NCBI GenBank assembly: GCA_021825025.1
Contig: JAKAIP010000051.1
Span: forward strand, 1-5,477
Direction: 5' to 3'
From: a bacterium
Lineage (GTDB): Bacteria > Patescibacteria > Paceibacteria > UBA9973 > SBAW01
Length of the DNA: 5,477 nucleotides
A program made the position numbers and the translations under genes. Shown piece after piece: positions 1 to 5,098 of the stretch. A model generated the notes under the pieces. The model searched no databases and was not told the origin of the DNA. It saw only the letters and a program-made list of their open reading frames with translations. Each line of letters opens with the position of its first letter. Position 1 is the first letter of the stretch.

Positions 1-126
1 ACGATTGAACGAGGACTTGAAATTATGAATGAAGATGAATATCTGGAGATTACTCCTCTCAGCGTGCGCTTGCGCAAGCAGCATTTGACCGAATTGGAAC
101 GTGCGAAAGCGAGACGCACTGCTTGA
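1..126 (+). CDS. typA: TypA/BipA ribosome-associated GTPase, C-terminal end (5' truncated by window)
   Basis: Frame 1 is open from the first base to a TGA at 124-126 and encodes the last 41 residues of a protein. The peptide (TIERGLEIMNEDEYLEITPL, then SVRLRKQHLTELERAKAR) matches the conserved end of TypA/BipA, in which a segment like 'ALEFIDDDELVEVTP' is followed by 'SIRIRKRHLTENDR'. TypA is a translational GTPase related to EF-G and LepA. It binds the ribosome and helps 50S assembly and growth under stress, especially cold. The GTPase domain lies outside the window; only the end of the C-terminal TypA-specific domain, which contacts the ribosome, is present. The next gene starts 21 bases after the stop with its own -10 element. 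Family assignment rests on this short tail only, but the tail is distinctive. Confidence 0.88.
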   Translation, partial: TIERGLEIMNEDEYLEITPLSVRLRKQHLTELERAKARRTA

Positions 127-135
127 GCAAGCAGG

Positions 136-148
136 TATACTGACAGTA
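136..148 (+). promoter_or_regulatory. Putative -10 element for a leaderless sanA-like mRNA
   Basis: TATACT at 136-141 is a 5/6 match to the bacterial -10 hexamer. It is followed by six bases (GACAGT) and then the ATG at 148. A start site about seven bases downstream of the -10 would fall on the A of the ATG, giving a leaderless transcript. No Shine-Dalgarno sequence precedes the ATG, which agrees with this. The -35 region is poor: only a GAC core near 113-115. The promoter call is inference from spacing. Confidence 0.45.
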
Positions 149-807
149 TGGATATATGGGTGTGGTGTAAACGCATTGCGATAGGAGCAATGCTCCTGAC
201 GGGCATATTTGCCGCGATTTCAAGCGCTATTCCGCTCGTGCTACGCGCTACTATGAATCCGTATATATATTTTTCTGCTGCCGCGCTGCCACATGCGCAA
301 GCAGCACTCGTGTTGGGCGCCTCAGTTGCAGATAATAAATTCTTGTCACCCATTCTTATGGCGCGAGCGGACGGAGCAATCGCGCTCTACAAGTCTCATA
401 TCGTTTCCAAGATTCTGGTAAGCGGAGACAATGCGACCGTGTCGTATAACGAAGTATCCCCGGTGCGACGTTATCTATTGGCACAAGGCGTCGCACCGGA
501 AGATATTTTTCTTGATCATGCAGGATTTGATACTTACAGCAGCATGTACCGGGCGCGGCATGTGTTCGGCGTGACATCCCTCATCATTGTGTCGCAAAGC
601 TTCCATCTTCCGCGAGCTCTCTTTCTCGCTCGTTCATTCGGCATCGCCACCTATGGACTGGTGGTCCCTGGCGGAGGGTTCATCAATGCGCTACGGGAAA
701 TTCCTGCAGCGGATAAGGCGTTGTATGACGTGTTCATCCATCGAATACCCGAATTTCCAGGACCTTTCATACCTATCACAGGAAATGGGGAAGTTACCTG
801 GCCGTAA
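148..807 (+). CDS. sanA: SanA/YdcF-family (DUF218) membrane-anchored envelope protein
   Basis: A 219-residue protein with an N-terminal membrane helix (about 10-32) and a DUF218 domain (about 50-210). It aligns by eye with E. coli SanA throughout: VLGASV (55-60), SGDNATVSYNE (92-102), DHAGFDTYSSMYRAR (123-137), SQSFHLPRALF (149-159), and the ending PEFPGPFIPI (201-210), which corresponds to PRFLGPLVPIP in SanA. In E. coli, SanA affects the envelope permeability barrier; loss gives vancomycin sensitivity at high temperature. The DUF218 domain has a Rossmann-like fold and its biochemical activity is not established. The helix plus domain predicts an extracytoplasmic protein. The gene follows typA by 21 bases but seems to have its own promoter and no Shine-Dalgarno. 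Length is close to the family's. Its envelope role fits the next five genes. The symbol is by similarity only. Confidence 0.85.
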   Translation: MDIWVWCKRIAIGAMLLTGIFAAISSAIPLVLRATMNPYIYFSAAALPHAQAALVLGASVADNKFLSPILMARADGAIALYKSHIVSKILVSGDNATVSYNEVSPVRRYLLAQGVAPEDIFLDHAGFDTYSSMYRARHVFGVTSLIIVSQSFHLPRALFLARSFGIATYGLVVPGGGFINALREIPAADKALYDVFIHRIPEFPGPFIPITGNGEVTWP

Positions 808-817
808 GCGAATATAG

Positions 818-823
818 TATACT
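818..823 (+). promoter_or_regulatory. Putative -10 box of the small envelope gene cluster
   Basis: TATACT at 818-823 lies in the 57-base gap between the sanA-like gene and the next gene. Transcription from it would start near 830 and leave a leader of about 35 bases before the ATG at 865. The matching -35 position (about 794-799, TTACCT) is a weak 3/6 match. The gap is AT-rich compared with the flanking coding sequence and has no terminator-like hairpin that I can see. Confidence 0.4.
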
Positions 824-864
824 GGAATCACTTCTCATTGATTATTCATTAGTTTATTTTTTCT

Positions 865-1185
865 ATGTCAGCAGGAACGAAATGGTTTATTGCTCTCGTC
901 GTCCTTATTGCAGCCGGTGTAGTTGCGTGGCATACAGGGATATTCTCAAACTTATTTCCTCAACCCTCGCAGCAAACGCTTTCTACTAACACTGCTCCGC
1001 AGCAAGCAACTTCTACTACGCAGCCGCAGAACACTACTGGCCTGCCTACCAATTCACAAGATACCTCGAACGCGGCACTGCAGCAGGATACTGCAGCGCT
1101 TGATGCGCAGATGCAAGGACTTACCAGTGATTCCGCATCTGTAGATCAAGCCTTCAATGATCAGTCGATTCAACAATCATATTAA
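865..1185 (+). CDS. Small single-pass envelope protein with Gln/Thr/Ser-rich linker (hypothetical)
   Basis: A 106-residue protein. Residues 1-6 are short and polar with one Lys, 7-25 form one hydrophobic helix (WFIALVVLIAAGVVAW), 33-70 are a low-complexity Gln/Thr/Ser/Asn/Pro linker, and 71-104 look helical (AALQQDTAALDAQMQGL, then a DSASVDQAFNDQ segment). There is no cleavage site, so the likely topology is an N-terminal anchor with the linker and helix outside the membrane. I know no named family; it resembles small proteins I associate with Parcubacteria, ending in a 'DAQM-GL-SD-ASVDQ' helix. It lies 19 bases before a secreted coiled-coil gene and is probably cotranscribed with it. The ATG at 865 is the first in frame and places the helix correctly; no Shine-Dalgarno precedes it. 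Function unknown. Confidence 0.72.
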   Translation: MSAGTKWFIALVVLIAAGVVAWHTGIFSNLFPQPSQQTLSTNTAPQQATSTTQPQNTTGLPTNSQDTSNAALQQDTAALDAQMQGLTSDSASVDQAFNDQSIQQSY

Positions 1186-1204
1186 TTCGTAATCTGATAT
1201 ACAT

Positions 1205-1969
1205 ATGAAACAGCTACCATTCATTACTGCACTGCTTCTGCTTTCAGGATTGCTTCCCAGTTTTGCATTTGCGCAAACCGCCCCTTCAACCGTATCAACC
1301 CATACCAGTGCCCAGATTGCACGGGCGCAAGCACGCGCAAACCAGGAAATTACCCGACGAATCACGGCACTCAACAGTCTGTCGAGCAGAATTCAAAGCA
1401 TGACGCGGGTCAGCGACACGCTCAGGCAGGCACTTGAAGGCAATGTTCAGAACCAAGTGCAACTGCTCACGACATTGCAATCAAAAATTGCCGCTGATAC
1501 CGATGTAGCCACCCTAAAGGCGGACGTGCAATCCGTCGTGCAATCATATCGAATTTATATGCTGGTTCTTCCACAAGGAAGGATTTCCGCAGAAGCGGAT
1601 CGCATCGCGACTATCACTGCCATGATGCAGGGAATTGGTAATAAGCTGCAGGCACGTCTGCAGACAGCAAGTCAGGGTGGTGCAGATATTTCCGCACCGA
1701 CATCGCTTCTTACCGATCTGGGTGCAAAAATCGTAGATGCACAAAACCAAGCGCAAGCGGCGATCAACACCATTGCGCCATTGGCGCCGGATAACGGAAA
1801 CAAAACAATACTCGCGCAAAACACCACTGCGCTGCAAGAAGCTCGCGCAGATCTCAAGACGGCACGCACTGATTTAGTTGCGGGTCGGCAAGATATCGCC
1901 GGTATACTCAAGTTCCTTGCGAGTGTGCACACCTCTGCGAGTGCATCTTCAACAACAGCACAGCAGTAA
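1205..1969 (+). CDS. Secreted alanine-rich coiled-coil protein (hypothetical)
   Basis: A 254-residue protein with a classic signal peptide: Lys2, a hydrophobic core (about 5-18), and a likely cut after AFA at 21-23. The mature part is almost all helix-forming, rich in Ala, Gln, Thr and Leu, with heptad-like patterns at about 36-115 and 130-240 and no cysteine. A QSYRIYMLVLPQ segment (113-124), followed by ISAEADRIATITAMMQGIG, separates the two helical parts, and APLAPDNGNK (191-200) marks a second break before a final helix containing ARADLKTARTDL. I recognise the pattern from Parcubacteria proteins without known function; no enzymatic motif is visible. The start at 1205 gives a well-formed signal peptide. 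The gene is 19 bases after the previous one and 6 bases before the next, so the three are probably one transcript. A structural or scaffolding role outside the membrane is only a guess. Confidence 0.78.
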   Translation: MKQLPFITALLLLSGLLPSFAFAQTAPSTVSTHTSAQIARAQARANQEITRRITALNSLSSRIQSMTRVSDTLRQALEGNVQNQVQLLTTLQSKIAADTDVATLKADVQSVVQSYRIYMLVLPQGRISAEADRIATITAMMQGIGNKLQARLQTASQGGADISAPTSLLTDLGAKIVDAQNQAQAAINTIAPLAPDNGNKTILAQNTTALQEARADLKTARTDLVAGRQDIAGILKFLASVHTSASASSTTAQQ

Positions 1970-1975
1970 TCTGGC

Positions 1976-2185
1976 ATGCAAGAACAGCTTGATCGTATAG
2001 AAAAGAAGCTCGCTGATCTGGAAGGGGAAATCGGTGCAGTGTATGCATCTTCCGAAAAAATGCGGAAATATTTCCTGTGGACGCTCATCATAACCGTCGC
2101 AGTTATCGTGATCCCCCTGGTTCTGTTGCCACTATTCTTACCGGCTTTTTTCCAGTCACAAGGGGTGGGAATAAGCGGTCTCTAA
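1976..2185 (+). CDS. Small coiled-coil / single-TM protein (hypothetical)
   Basis: A 69-residue protein. Residues 1-30 form an amphipathic, heptad-like charged helix (QLDRIEKKLADLEGEIGAVY), followed by a KMRKYFLWTLIITV boundary and a long hydrophobic helix (about 33-58) with proline breaks (VIPLVLLPLFLP). The KMRKYF basic patch just before the helix predicts that the N-terminal coiled coil stays in the cytoplasm. The pattern 'SxEKMRKYFLWTLIIT' recurs in small Parcubacteria proteins as I remember them, but no function is known to me. It starts 6 bases after the secreted coiled-coil gene, with no Shine-Dalgarno, so translation may depend on coupling to the upstream gene. With the two preceding genes it forms a membrane-plus-exterior set that could act together; that is inference. 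Confidence 0.78.
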   Translation: MQEQLDRIEKKLADLEGEIGAVYASSEKMRKYFLWTLIITVAVIVIPLVLLPLFLPAFFQSQGVGISGL

Positions 2186-2200
2186 GAATTGTAAAATATC

Positions 2201-2228
2201 TTGAATTTTCTTCATACTGTGGTATGGT
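2201..2228 (+). promoter_or_regulatory. Putative sigma-70-type promoter of the surface protein-sortase operon
   Basis: TTGAAT (2201-2206) lies 16 bases before TATGGT (2223-2228), and TGG at 2220-2222 gives the TGn of an extended -10. Predicted start is near 2235, leaving a leader of about 54 bases before the ATG at 2289. The gap is 103 bases long and AT-rich, in keeping with a new transcription unit here. Confidence 0.5.
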
Positions 2229-2273
2229 ACGTCCTAGATTTGGGCGTTCCTCCTCTATTTATTAGCATATTAC

Positions 2274-2278
2274 AAGGA
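2274..2278 (+). promoter_or_regulatory. Shine-Dalgarno site (AAGGA) of the LPNTG surface protein gene
   Basis: AAGGA lies 10 bases before the ATG at 2289, slightly long spacing but usable. It is one of only two recognisable Shine-Dalgarno sites in the window, and it supports 2289 as the start. Confidence 0.55.
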
Positions 2279-2288
2279 TATTTTACCT

Positions 2289-3140
2289 ATGACAGCAACA
2301 TTTCTTCGCGCTCTCGGAGCGCTTCTGGGCGGCGTAGCGCTTCTTACTATGCCAGCTTTGGTTTCAGCACAAACCTGCACGTTCGGCGCCTGTGGTACCG
2401 GTACGCTTTTTGTGTACGTACAAGTGCTTAACCAGTACGGCACTCCTACTGCCGTTCCTGGAAACTTCACTGTGCAGATCACCGGACAGAATCCTTCTCC
2501 GGCGTCATTCCCAGGCTCTCAAAGCGGTACTACTGTCTCGCTCTCTGGAGGAAGCGCCTATACCGTGAGTGTTCCACAAACGCTCGGTTATACCCCTTCA
2601 TATTCGCAAGGTTGCACCGGAACCCTCTATGGCGGTCAGCAGGCAACTTGCGTTATCACCATGAGCAGCACTCCTGGTTTCTATCCGCCCCAGCCATATC
2701 CGTATCCGTACACTCCTTCAGTGCTTTCCTGCGCACCGGCATATCAAAGTGTTCCCGCAGGACAAACGGCAACCTTTACCGCGCAAGGAGGCACAGCAAC
2801 ATACAACTGGACTACCGCAAACAATACTTATTTAGGTGTTGGTTCCATCCTTAACACCACCCTGCAAAATGCAGGCGTGCAAACTGTTACCGTAACGAGC
2901 GGTTCGCAGACTGCGACCTGCACCATCAACGTAACTGCGCCGAGCAATGGCCCGATCGTCTATCCAGGCATGCCCGGCTTTACTCCGCTTATTACCACTA
3001 ATTACATTCCAGGCCTTCCGAATACGGGATTTACTCCACTGACGAGCGCCGGCATTGCATTCGGTGCGGTCGTGCTCATCGGCGGCGGCATCTTCTTCTA
3101 CCCGTATGTCAGAAAAGCATTCCGCATTGTCACCCGCTAG
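2289..3140 (+). CDS. LPXTG-type (LPNTG) cell-surface protein with two beta-rich domains
   Basis: A 283-residue sortase substrate. Residues 1-27 are a signal peptide (hydrophobic core, likely cut after VSA at 25-27). Domain 1 (about 38-126) resembles the prealbumin-like repeats of actinobacterial and CPR surface proteins: TAVPGNFTVQITGQNPSPAS followed by FPGSQSGTTV, then GYTPSYSQGC and ATCVIT. A Pro/Tyr linker follows (129-141, YPPQPYPYPY). Domain 2 (about 145-217) is Ig/PKD-like: SCAPAYQSVPAGQTATFTA to TVTVTSGSQTATCTINV. Cysteines occur as likely pairs 30/35, 109/121 and 148/211. The C-terminus has LPNTG (243-247), a hydrophobic helix (about 252-272) and a basic tail (RKAFRIVTR), the complete sorting signal. 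A sortase should cut between Thr and Gly and attach the protein covalently at the surface. The sortase gene overlaps its end by 35 bases. Binding partner unknown; adhesion or host contact is a guess. Confidence 0.88.
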   Translation: MTATFLRALGALLGGVALLTMPALVSAQTCTFGACGTGTLFVYVQVLNQYGTPTAVPGNFTVQITGQNPSPASFPGSQSGTTVSLSGGSAYTVSVPQTLGYTPSYSQGCTGTLYGGQQATCVITMSSTPGFYPPQPYPYPYTPSVLSCAPAYQSVPAGQTATFTAQGGTATYNWTTANNTYLGVGSILNTTLQNAGVQTVTVTSGSQTATCTINVTAPSNGPIVYPGMPGFTPLITTNYIPGLPNTGFTPLTSAGIAFGAVVLIGGGIFFYPYVRKAFRIVTR

Positions 3141-3795
3141 CGCATTTTCTAGAGATGCATTTGCAGAGTATTTCCGTCTTCTGTGCATCACTGTCGGTAC
3201 GCTGGTTATTTTGACCGGAGCGGCAAGTGCCGTTTCGCTCTTTGCCCGTGCAGCACTTGGATCTGATGCACTCTTTCTTGCGTTTGCTCCTGTTGCTGCA
3301 GTGCCGGCTGCTCCTGTTATCACACCGCTCACCGGTACCACTACTCCCATTGTTCCGGCTACGCTTGTCATTCCGGCAATCGGCATACATGCAAACGTGG
3401 AACAGGTGGGTACTAATGCAAAAGGGAATCTGGGTACGCCGCATACGTTCGGTGATGTTGCCTGGTACCTGCTCGGTCCCAAGCCGGGCGATCCGGGTAA
3501 TGCAATTATTGATGGCCATGTAAATAACGCGCTTACCACCGCCGGGGTATTTGAACATCTCGCCGATCTCAAAGCGGGAGATACGATACAGGTCTCTGAT
3601 AGCACTGGTCATACGCTTACCTATGCCGTTACCCGTGTAGAAGACTACAGTGATACCAATGCACCGCTTCAAACCATCTTTTCTAGCTCTGGTCCTTCGC
3701 AGCTCATACTTATTACCTGTGACGGACAGTGGCTTAACAGTGCGCACTCGTTCAACGAACGGCTTGTGGTATACGCATCCCCGGTTCGTTCGTAA
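3106..3795 (+). CDS. Sortase (transpeptidase), class F-like, partner of the upstream LPNTG protein
   Basis: A 229-residue membrane-anchored cysteine transpeptidase. The order is a short cytoplasmic N-terminus, a membrane helix (about 24-50), a Pro/Ala/Thr linker (61-85) and the sortase beta-barrel (about 86-226). The triad is visible: His138 in IIDGHVN, Cys205 in LILITCDG and Arg219 in NERLVVYA. TLVIPAIGIHANVEQVG, GDVAWYLLGPKPGDPGNA and HLADLKAGDTIQV are typical sortase strands and most resemble class F enzymes of actinobacteria. The enzyme should cut LPNTG between Thr and Gly and transfer the protein to a surface nucleophile. I chose ATG 3106 (MSEKHS) because it keeps the overlap with the substrate gene to 35 bases; an ATG at 3055 in the same frame would add 17 residues ahead of the membrane helix. 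No Shine-Dalgarno is seen, so translational coupling to the substrate gene is likely. Confidence 0.9.
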   Translation: MSEKHSALSPASAFSRDAFAEYFRLLCITVGTLVILTGAASAVSLFARAALGSDALFLAFAPVAAVPAAPVITPLTGTTTPIVPATLVIPAIGIHANVEQVGTNAKGNLGTPHTFGDVAWYLLGPKPGDPGNAIIDGHVNNALTTAGVFEHLADLKAGDTIQVSDSTGHTLTYAVTRVEDYSDTNAPLQTIFSSSGPSQLILITCDGQWLNSAHSFNERLVVYASPVRS

Positions 3796-3858
3796 GTTGC
3801 ATAATTCCGCTTGGATGATACCATCAGAACGTTCGGGTAAGTTCTCCAGTGTGCCTGT

Positions 3859-3883
3859 GTAAGGCTTGGGAGGGTCGCCTTAC
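3859..3883 (+). other. Hairpin in the leader of the RRM gene
   Basis: GTAAGGC (3859-3865) and GCCTTAC (3877-3883) are perfect inverted repeats with an 11-base loop holding GGGAGGG. No T-run follows, so it is not a standard terminator for the sortase gene. An alternative pairing, GCCT (3853-3856) with AGGC (3862-3865) plus CTCC (3844-3847) with GGAG (3869-3872), would exclude it. It lies about 34 bases before the RRM start and could be a regulatory leader structure. I found no convincing promoter in the 121-base gap 3796-3916. Confidence 0.4.
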
Positions 3884-3916
3884 TCTAACGAGATACCAGT
3901 TTGTTTTCTCGCATTT

Positions 3917-4168
3917 ATGGCACAAAAGTTGTTCGTGGGTGGTCTTCCGTACCGCACCACGGGGGATGAGCTTCGTGATGCATTCGCTCAGGCGGGTGAA
4001 GTCGCGTCGGCATCCATTGTGACTGATCGCGAGACCGGTCGCTCACGAGGTTTCGGCTTCGTTGAGATGGCAGATGCAGCCGGAGCTCAGAATGCTATTT
4101 CCATGTGGAATGGCAAGGAGTTCGGCGGTCGCACGCTCACGGTCTCTGAAGCACGTCCAAAGGCATAA
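3917..4168 (+). CDS. RRM-domain RNA-binding protein (bacterial single-RRM type)
   Basis: An 83-residue protein that is one RNA recognition motif from end to end. RNP2 is KLFVGGLP (4-11) and RNP1 is RGFGFVEM (44-51); Phe6, Phe46 and Phe48 are the expected RNA-stacking aromatics. Between them lie a helix TTGDELRDAFAQAGEV and the turn TDRETGRSRG; the end FGGRTLTVSEARPKA closes the sheet. Bacterial single-RRM proteins of this type, studied mostly in cyanobacteria, bind single-stranded RNA and are often cold-induced; their targets are mostly unknown. Here the usual glycine-rich tail is absent. The frame is open upstream to a TTG at 3866, but those 17 residues are not RRM-like, and ATG 3917 gives the standard MAQKLFVGGL start. 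No Shine-Dalgarno is visible; a hairpin lies in the leader and a strong terminator follows 15 bases after the stop. Confidence 0.92.
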   Translation: MAQKLFVGGLPYRTTGDELRDAFAQAGEVASASIVTDRETGRSRGFGFVEMADAAGAQNAISMWNGKEFGGRTLTVSEARPKA

Positions 4169-4183
4169 GGCTTTGGATCACAG

Positions 4184-4226
4184 CAAAACACTCCTCCAGG
4201 AATTCCTGGAGGAGTGTTTTGTATTA
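4184..4226 (+). terminator. Rho-independent terminator: 38-bp perfect palindrome after the RRM gene
   Basis: Positions 4184-4221 read the same on both strands. Folded, this is a 17-bp stem (left arm 4184-4200, right arm 4205-4221) with an AATT loop (4201-4204). The left arm begins CAAAAC, and the right arm ends GTTTTG followed by TATT, so it has the T-run of an intrinsic terminator. Being symmetric, it could act in both directions. It ends 20 bases before the glycosylase ATG, so it separates the RRM gene from that gene. Confidence 0.85.
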
Positions 4227-4229
4227 GGG

Positions 4230-4242
4230 TACGATGACACTA
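4230..4242 (+). promoter_or_regulatory. Possible -10 element for a leaderless glycosylase mRNA
   Basis: TACGAT (4230-4235) is a 4/6 match to the -10 box. GACACT follows, then the ATG at 4242, so the start site would fall on the ATG. The spacing and the GACA(G/C)T bases repeat the arrangement before the sanA-like gene (136-148). The hexamer itself is weak and there is no clear -35, which would fall inside the terminator. Confidence 0.3.
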
Positions 4243-5066
4243 TGTCGCTCGAACGTCTCGTTGATACGGTATGGAACTACTACATCAAAGAAGGACGTTC
4301 GCACCTTCTTTGGCGTCGTACGCACGATCCGTACCGGATTCTGGTATCTGAGTTCATGCTGCAGCAAACCCAAGTGTCCCGTGTGGAGGAAAAGTATCGA
4401 CAGTTTCTCAAGCGTTTTCCGACGGTGCATACGCTTGCATCCGCATCGTTTGCTGAGGTGTTGGGCATGTGGCAGGGCCTTGGGTACAATCGACGGGGAA
4501 AATTTTTGCACCAGACTGCCAAACTCGTAGTAAAAGCATATAACGGAACAATTCCAAATGATCCGGAAACAATTGAAACCTTTCCAGGAATTGGACCCTA
4601 CACTGCTCGAGCGATTGCCATTTTTGCGTTTAATCGGCCGGAAGTATGCATTGAAACGAATATCCGTACGGTATTCACGCATTTTTGTTTTCCACGTGCC
4701 ACGAATATTTCTGACATTATGTTGTTGCCTCGTATTGAAAAAGCGCTTCAGATTGCACAAGAAAAAGGATATTCTCCACGGGCATGGTACGGCGCGCTTA
4801 TGGATTACGGCGTGTATCTGAAAGGAAACGGTGTACGTATCAACCACAAAAGCGCTCATTACAACAAACAATCTGCTTTTAAAGGATCAAGCCGAGAACT
4901 GCGCGGAGCTATCCTGCGCGAATTATTGCGTGCTCCGGCGACTACACCCTCGCTCGCGAAAATACTCATGCGCACTACATCAGAAGTGCAAGCGCAGCTT
5001 GTAGCATTGCAGAGAGAAGGAATGGTGGAAAGCAGAGGTAGGCGATTTGTAGTGGTGAGTGCTTAA
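4242..5066 (+). CDS. mutY: MutY-like A/G-specific adenine DNA glycosylase (HhH-GPD), no Fe-S cluster
   Basis: A 274-residue base-excision repair glycosylase. Family members remove adenine mispaired with 8-oxoguanine. LLWRRTHDPYRILVSEFMLQ (22-41) and QTQV match the MutY core, with catalytic Glu37; WQGLGYNRRGKFLH (77-90) and the helix-hairpin-helix FPGIGPYTARAIA (114-126) follow. Position 138, aligned with the catalytic Asp of E. coli MutY, is Glu in CIETNIRTVF. MDYGVYLKGNG (187-197) sits where MutY has its first cluster cysteine; the four-Cys Fe-S motif is absent. The NUDIX-like C-terminal domain is replaced by about 55 residues (217-274) resembling a small winged helix. The frame is open upstream to 4062, but that part overlaps the RRM gene and terminator, so ATG 4242 is chosen. 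The symbol means family membership; substrate choice could differ. Confidence 0.83.
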   Translation: MSLERLVDTVWNYYIKEGRSHLLWRRTHDPYRILVSEFMLQQTQVSRVEEKYRQFLKRFPTVHTLASASFAEVLGMWQGLGYNRRGKFLHQTAKLVVKAYNGTIPNDPETIETFPGIGPYTARAIAIFAFNRPEVCIETNIRTVFTHFCFPRATNISDIMLLPRIEKALQIAQEKGYSPRAWYGALMDYGVYLKGNGVRINHKSAHYNKQSAFKGSSRELRGAILRELLRAPATTPSLAKILMRTTSEVQAQLVALQREGMVESRGRRFVVVSA

Positions 5067-5069
5067 CCC

Positions 5070-5098
5070 TGGACAAAACTCTAGGTAAGTTGGATAAT
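5070..5098 (+). promoter_or_regulatory. Well-formed sigma-70-type promoter of the 46-residue gene
   Basis: TGGACA (5070-5075, 5/6 match) and GATAAT (5093-5098, 5/6 match) are separated by exactly 17 bases. This is the best promoter in the window. The predicted start is near 5105, giving a leader of roughly 29 bases. The -35 begins 4 bases after the glycosylase stop codon. Confidence 0.65.

Noticed and set aside
1198..1203. TATACA as a promoter of the secreted coiled-coil gene
   Set aside because: It ends two bases before the ATG at 1205, so transcription would begin inside the coding sequence.
1672..2091. 139-residue open frame on the - strand opposite the coiled-coil genes
   Set aside because: Cys/Ser/Ala-rich translation with no recognisable motif, antisense to a gene with a clean signal peptide; a shadow frame.
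3055..3105. Longer sortase start at ATG 3055
   Set aside because: It would overlap the substrate gene's membrane-helix codons by 86 bases and adds a Ser/Arg-rich stretch not expected before the membrane helix; ATG 3106 is more plausible, though not proven.
2832..3605. 257-residue open frame on the - strand across the surface protein and sortase genes
   Set aside because: It lies opposite two well-recognised genes, is Ala/Ser/Arg-rich without domain features, and is explained by the base composition of the coding strand.
3797..3822. TTGCAT with GATACC as a promoter of the RRM gene
   Set aside because: The spacing is only 14 bases and the -10 match is poor.
3826..3845. AGAAC/GTTCT hairpin as a terminator of the sortase gene
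   Set aside because: Only 5 bp of stem and no T-run follows.
3866..3916. TTG-initiated N-terminal extension of the RRM protein
   Set aside because: The 17 extra residues are not RRM-like, and their coding bases hold a leader hairpin; MAQKLFVGGL at 3917 is the standard start.
4208..4214. GGAGGAG as the Shine-Dalgarno of the MutY-like gene
   Set aside because: It is 27 bases before the ATG and locked inside the terminator stem.
4062..4241. Upstream extension of the MutY-like frame (60 extra codons)
   Set aside because: The extension overlaps the RRM gene in another frame and runs through the terminator palindrome; the protein matches its family from ATG 4242, with catalytic Glu at residue 37 as in E. 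coli.
4224..4871. 215-residue open frame on the - strand opposite the MutY-like gene
   Set aside because: It has no family features and is antisense to conserved glycosylase motifs.
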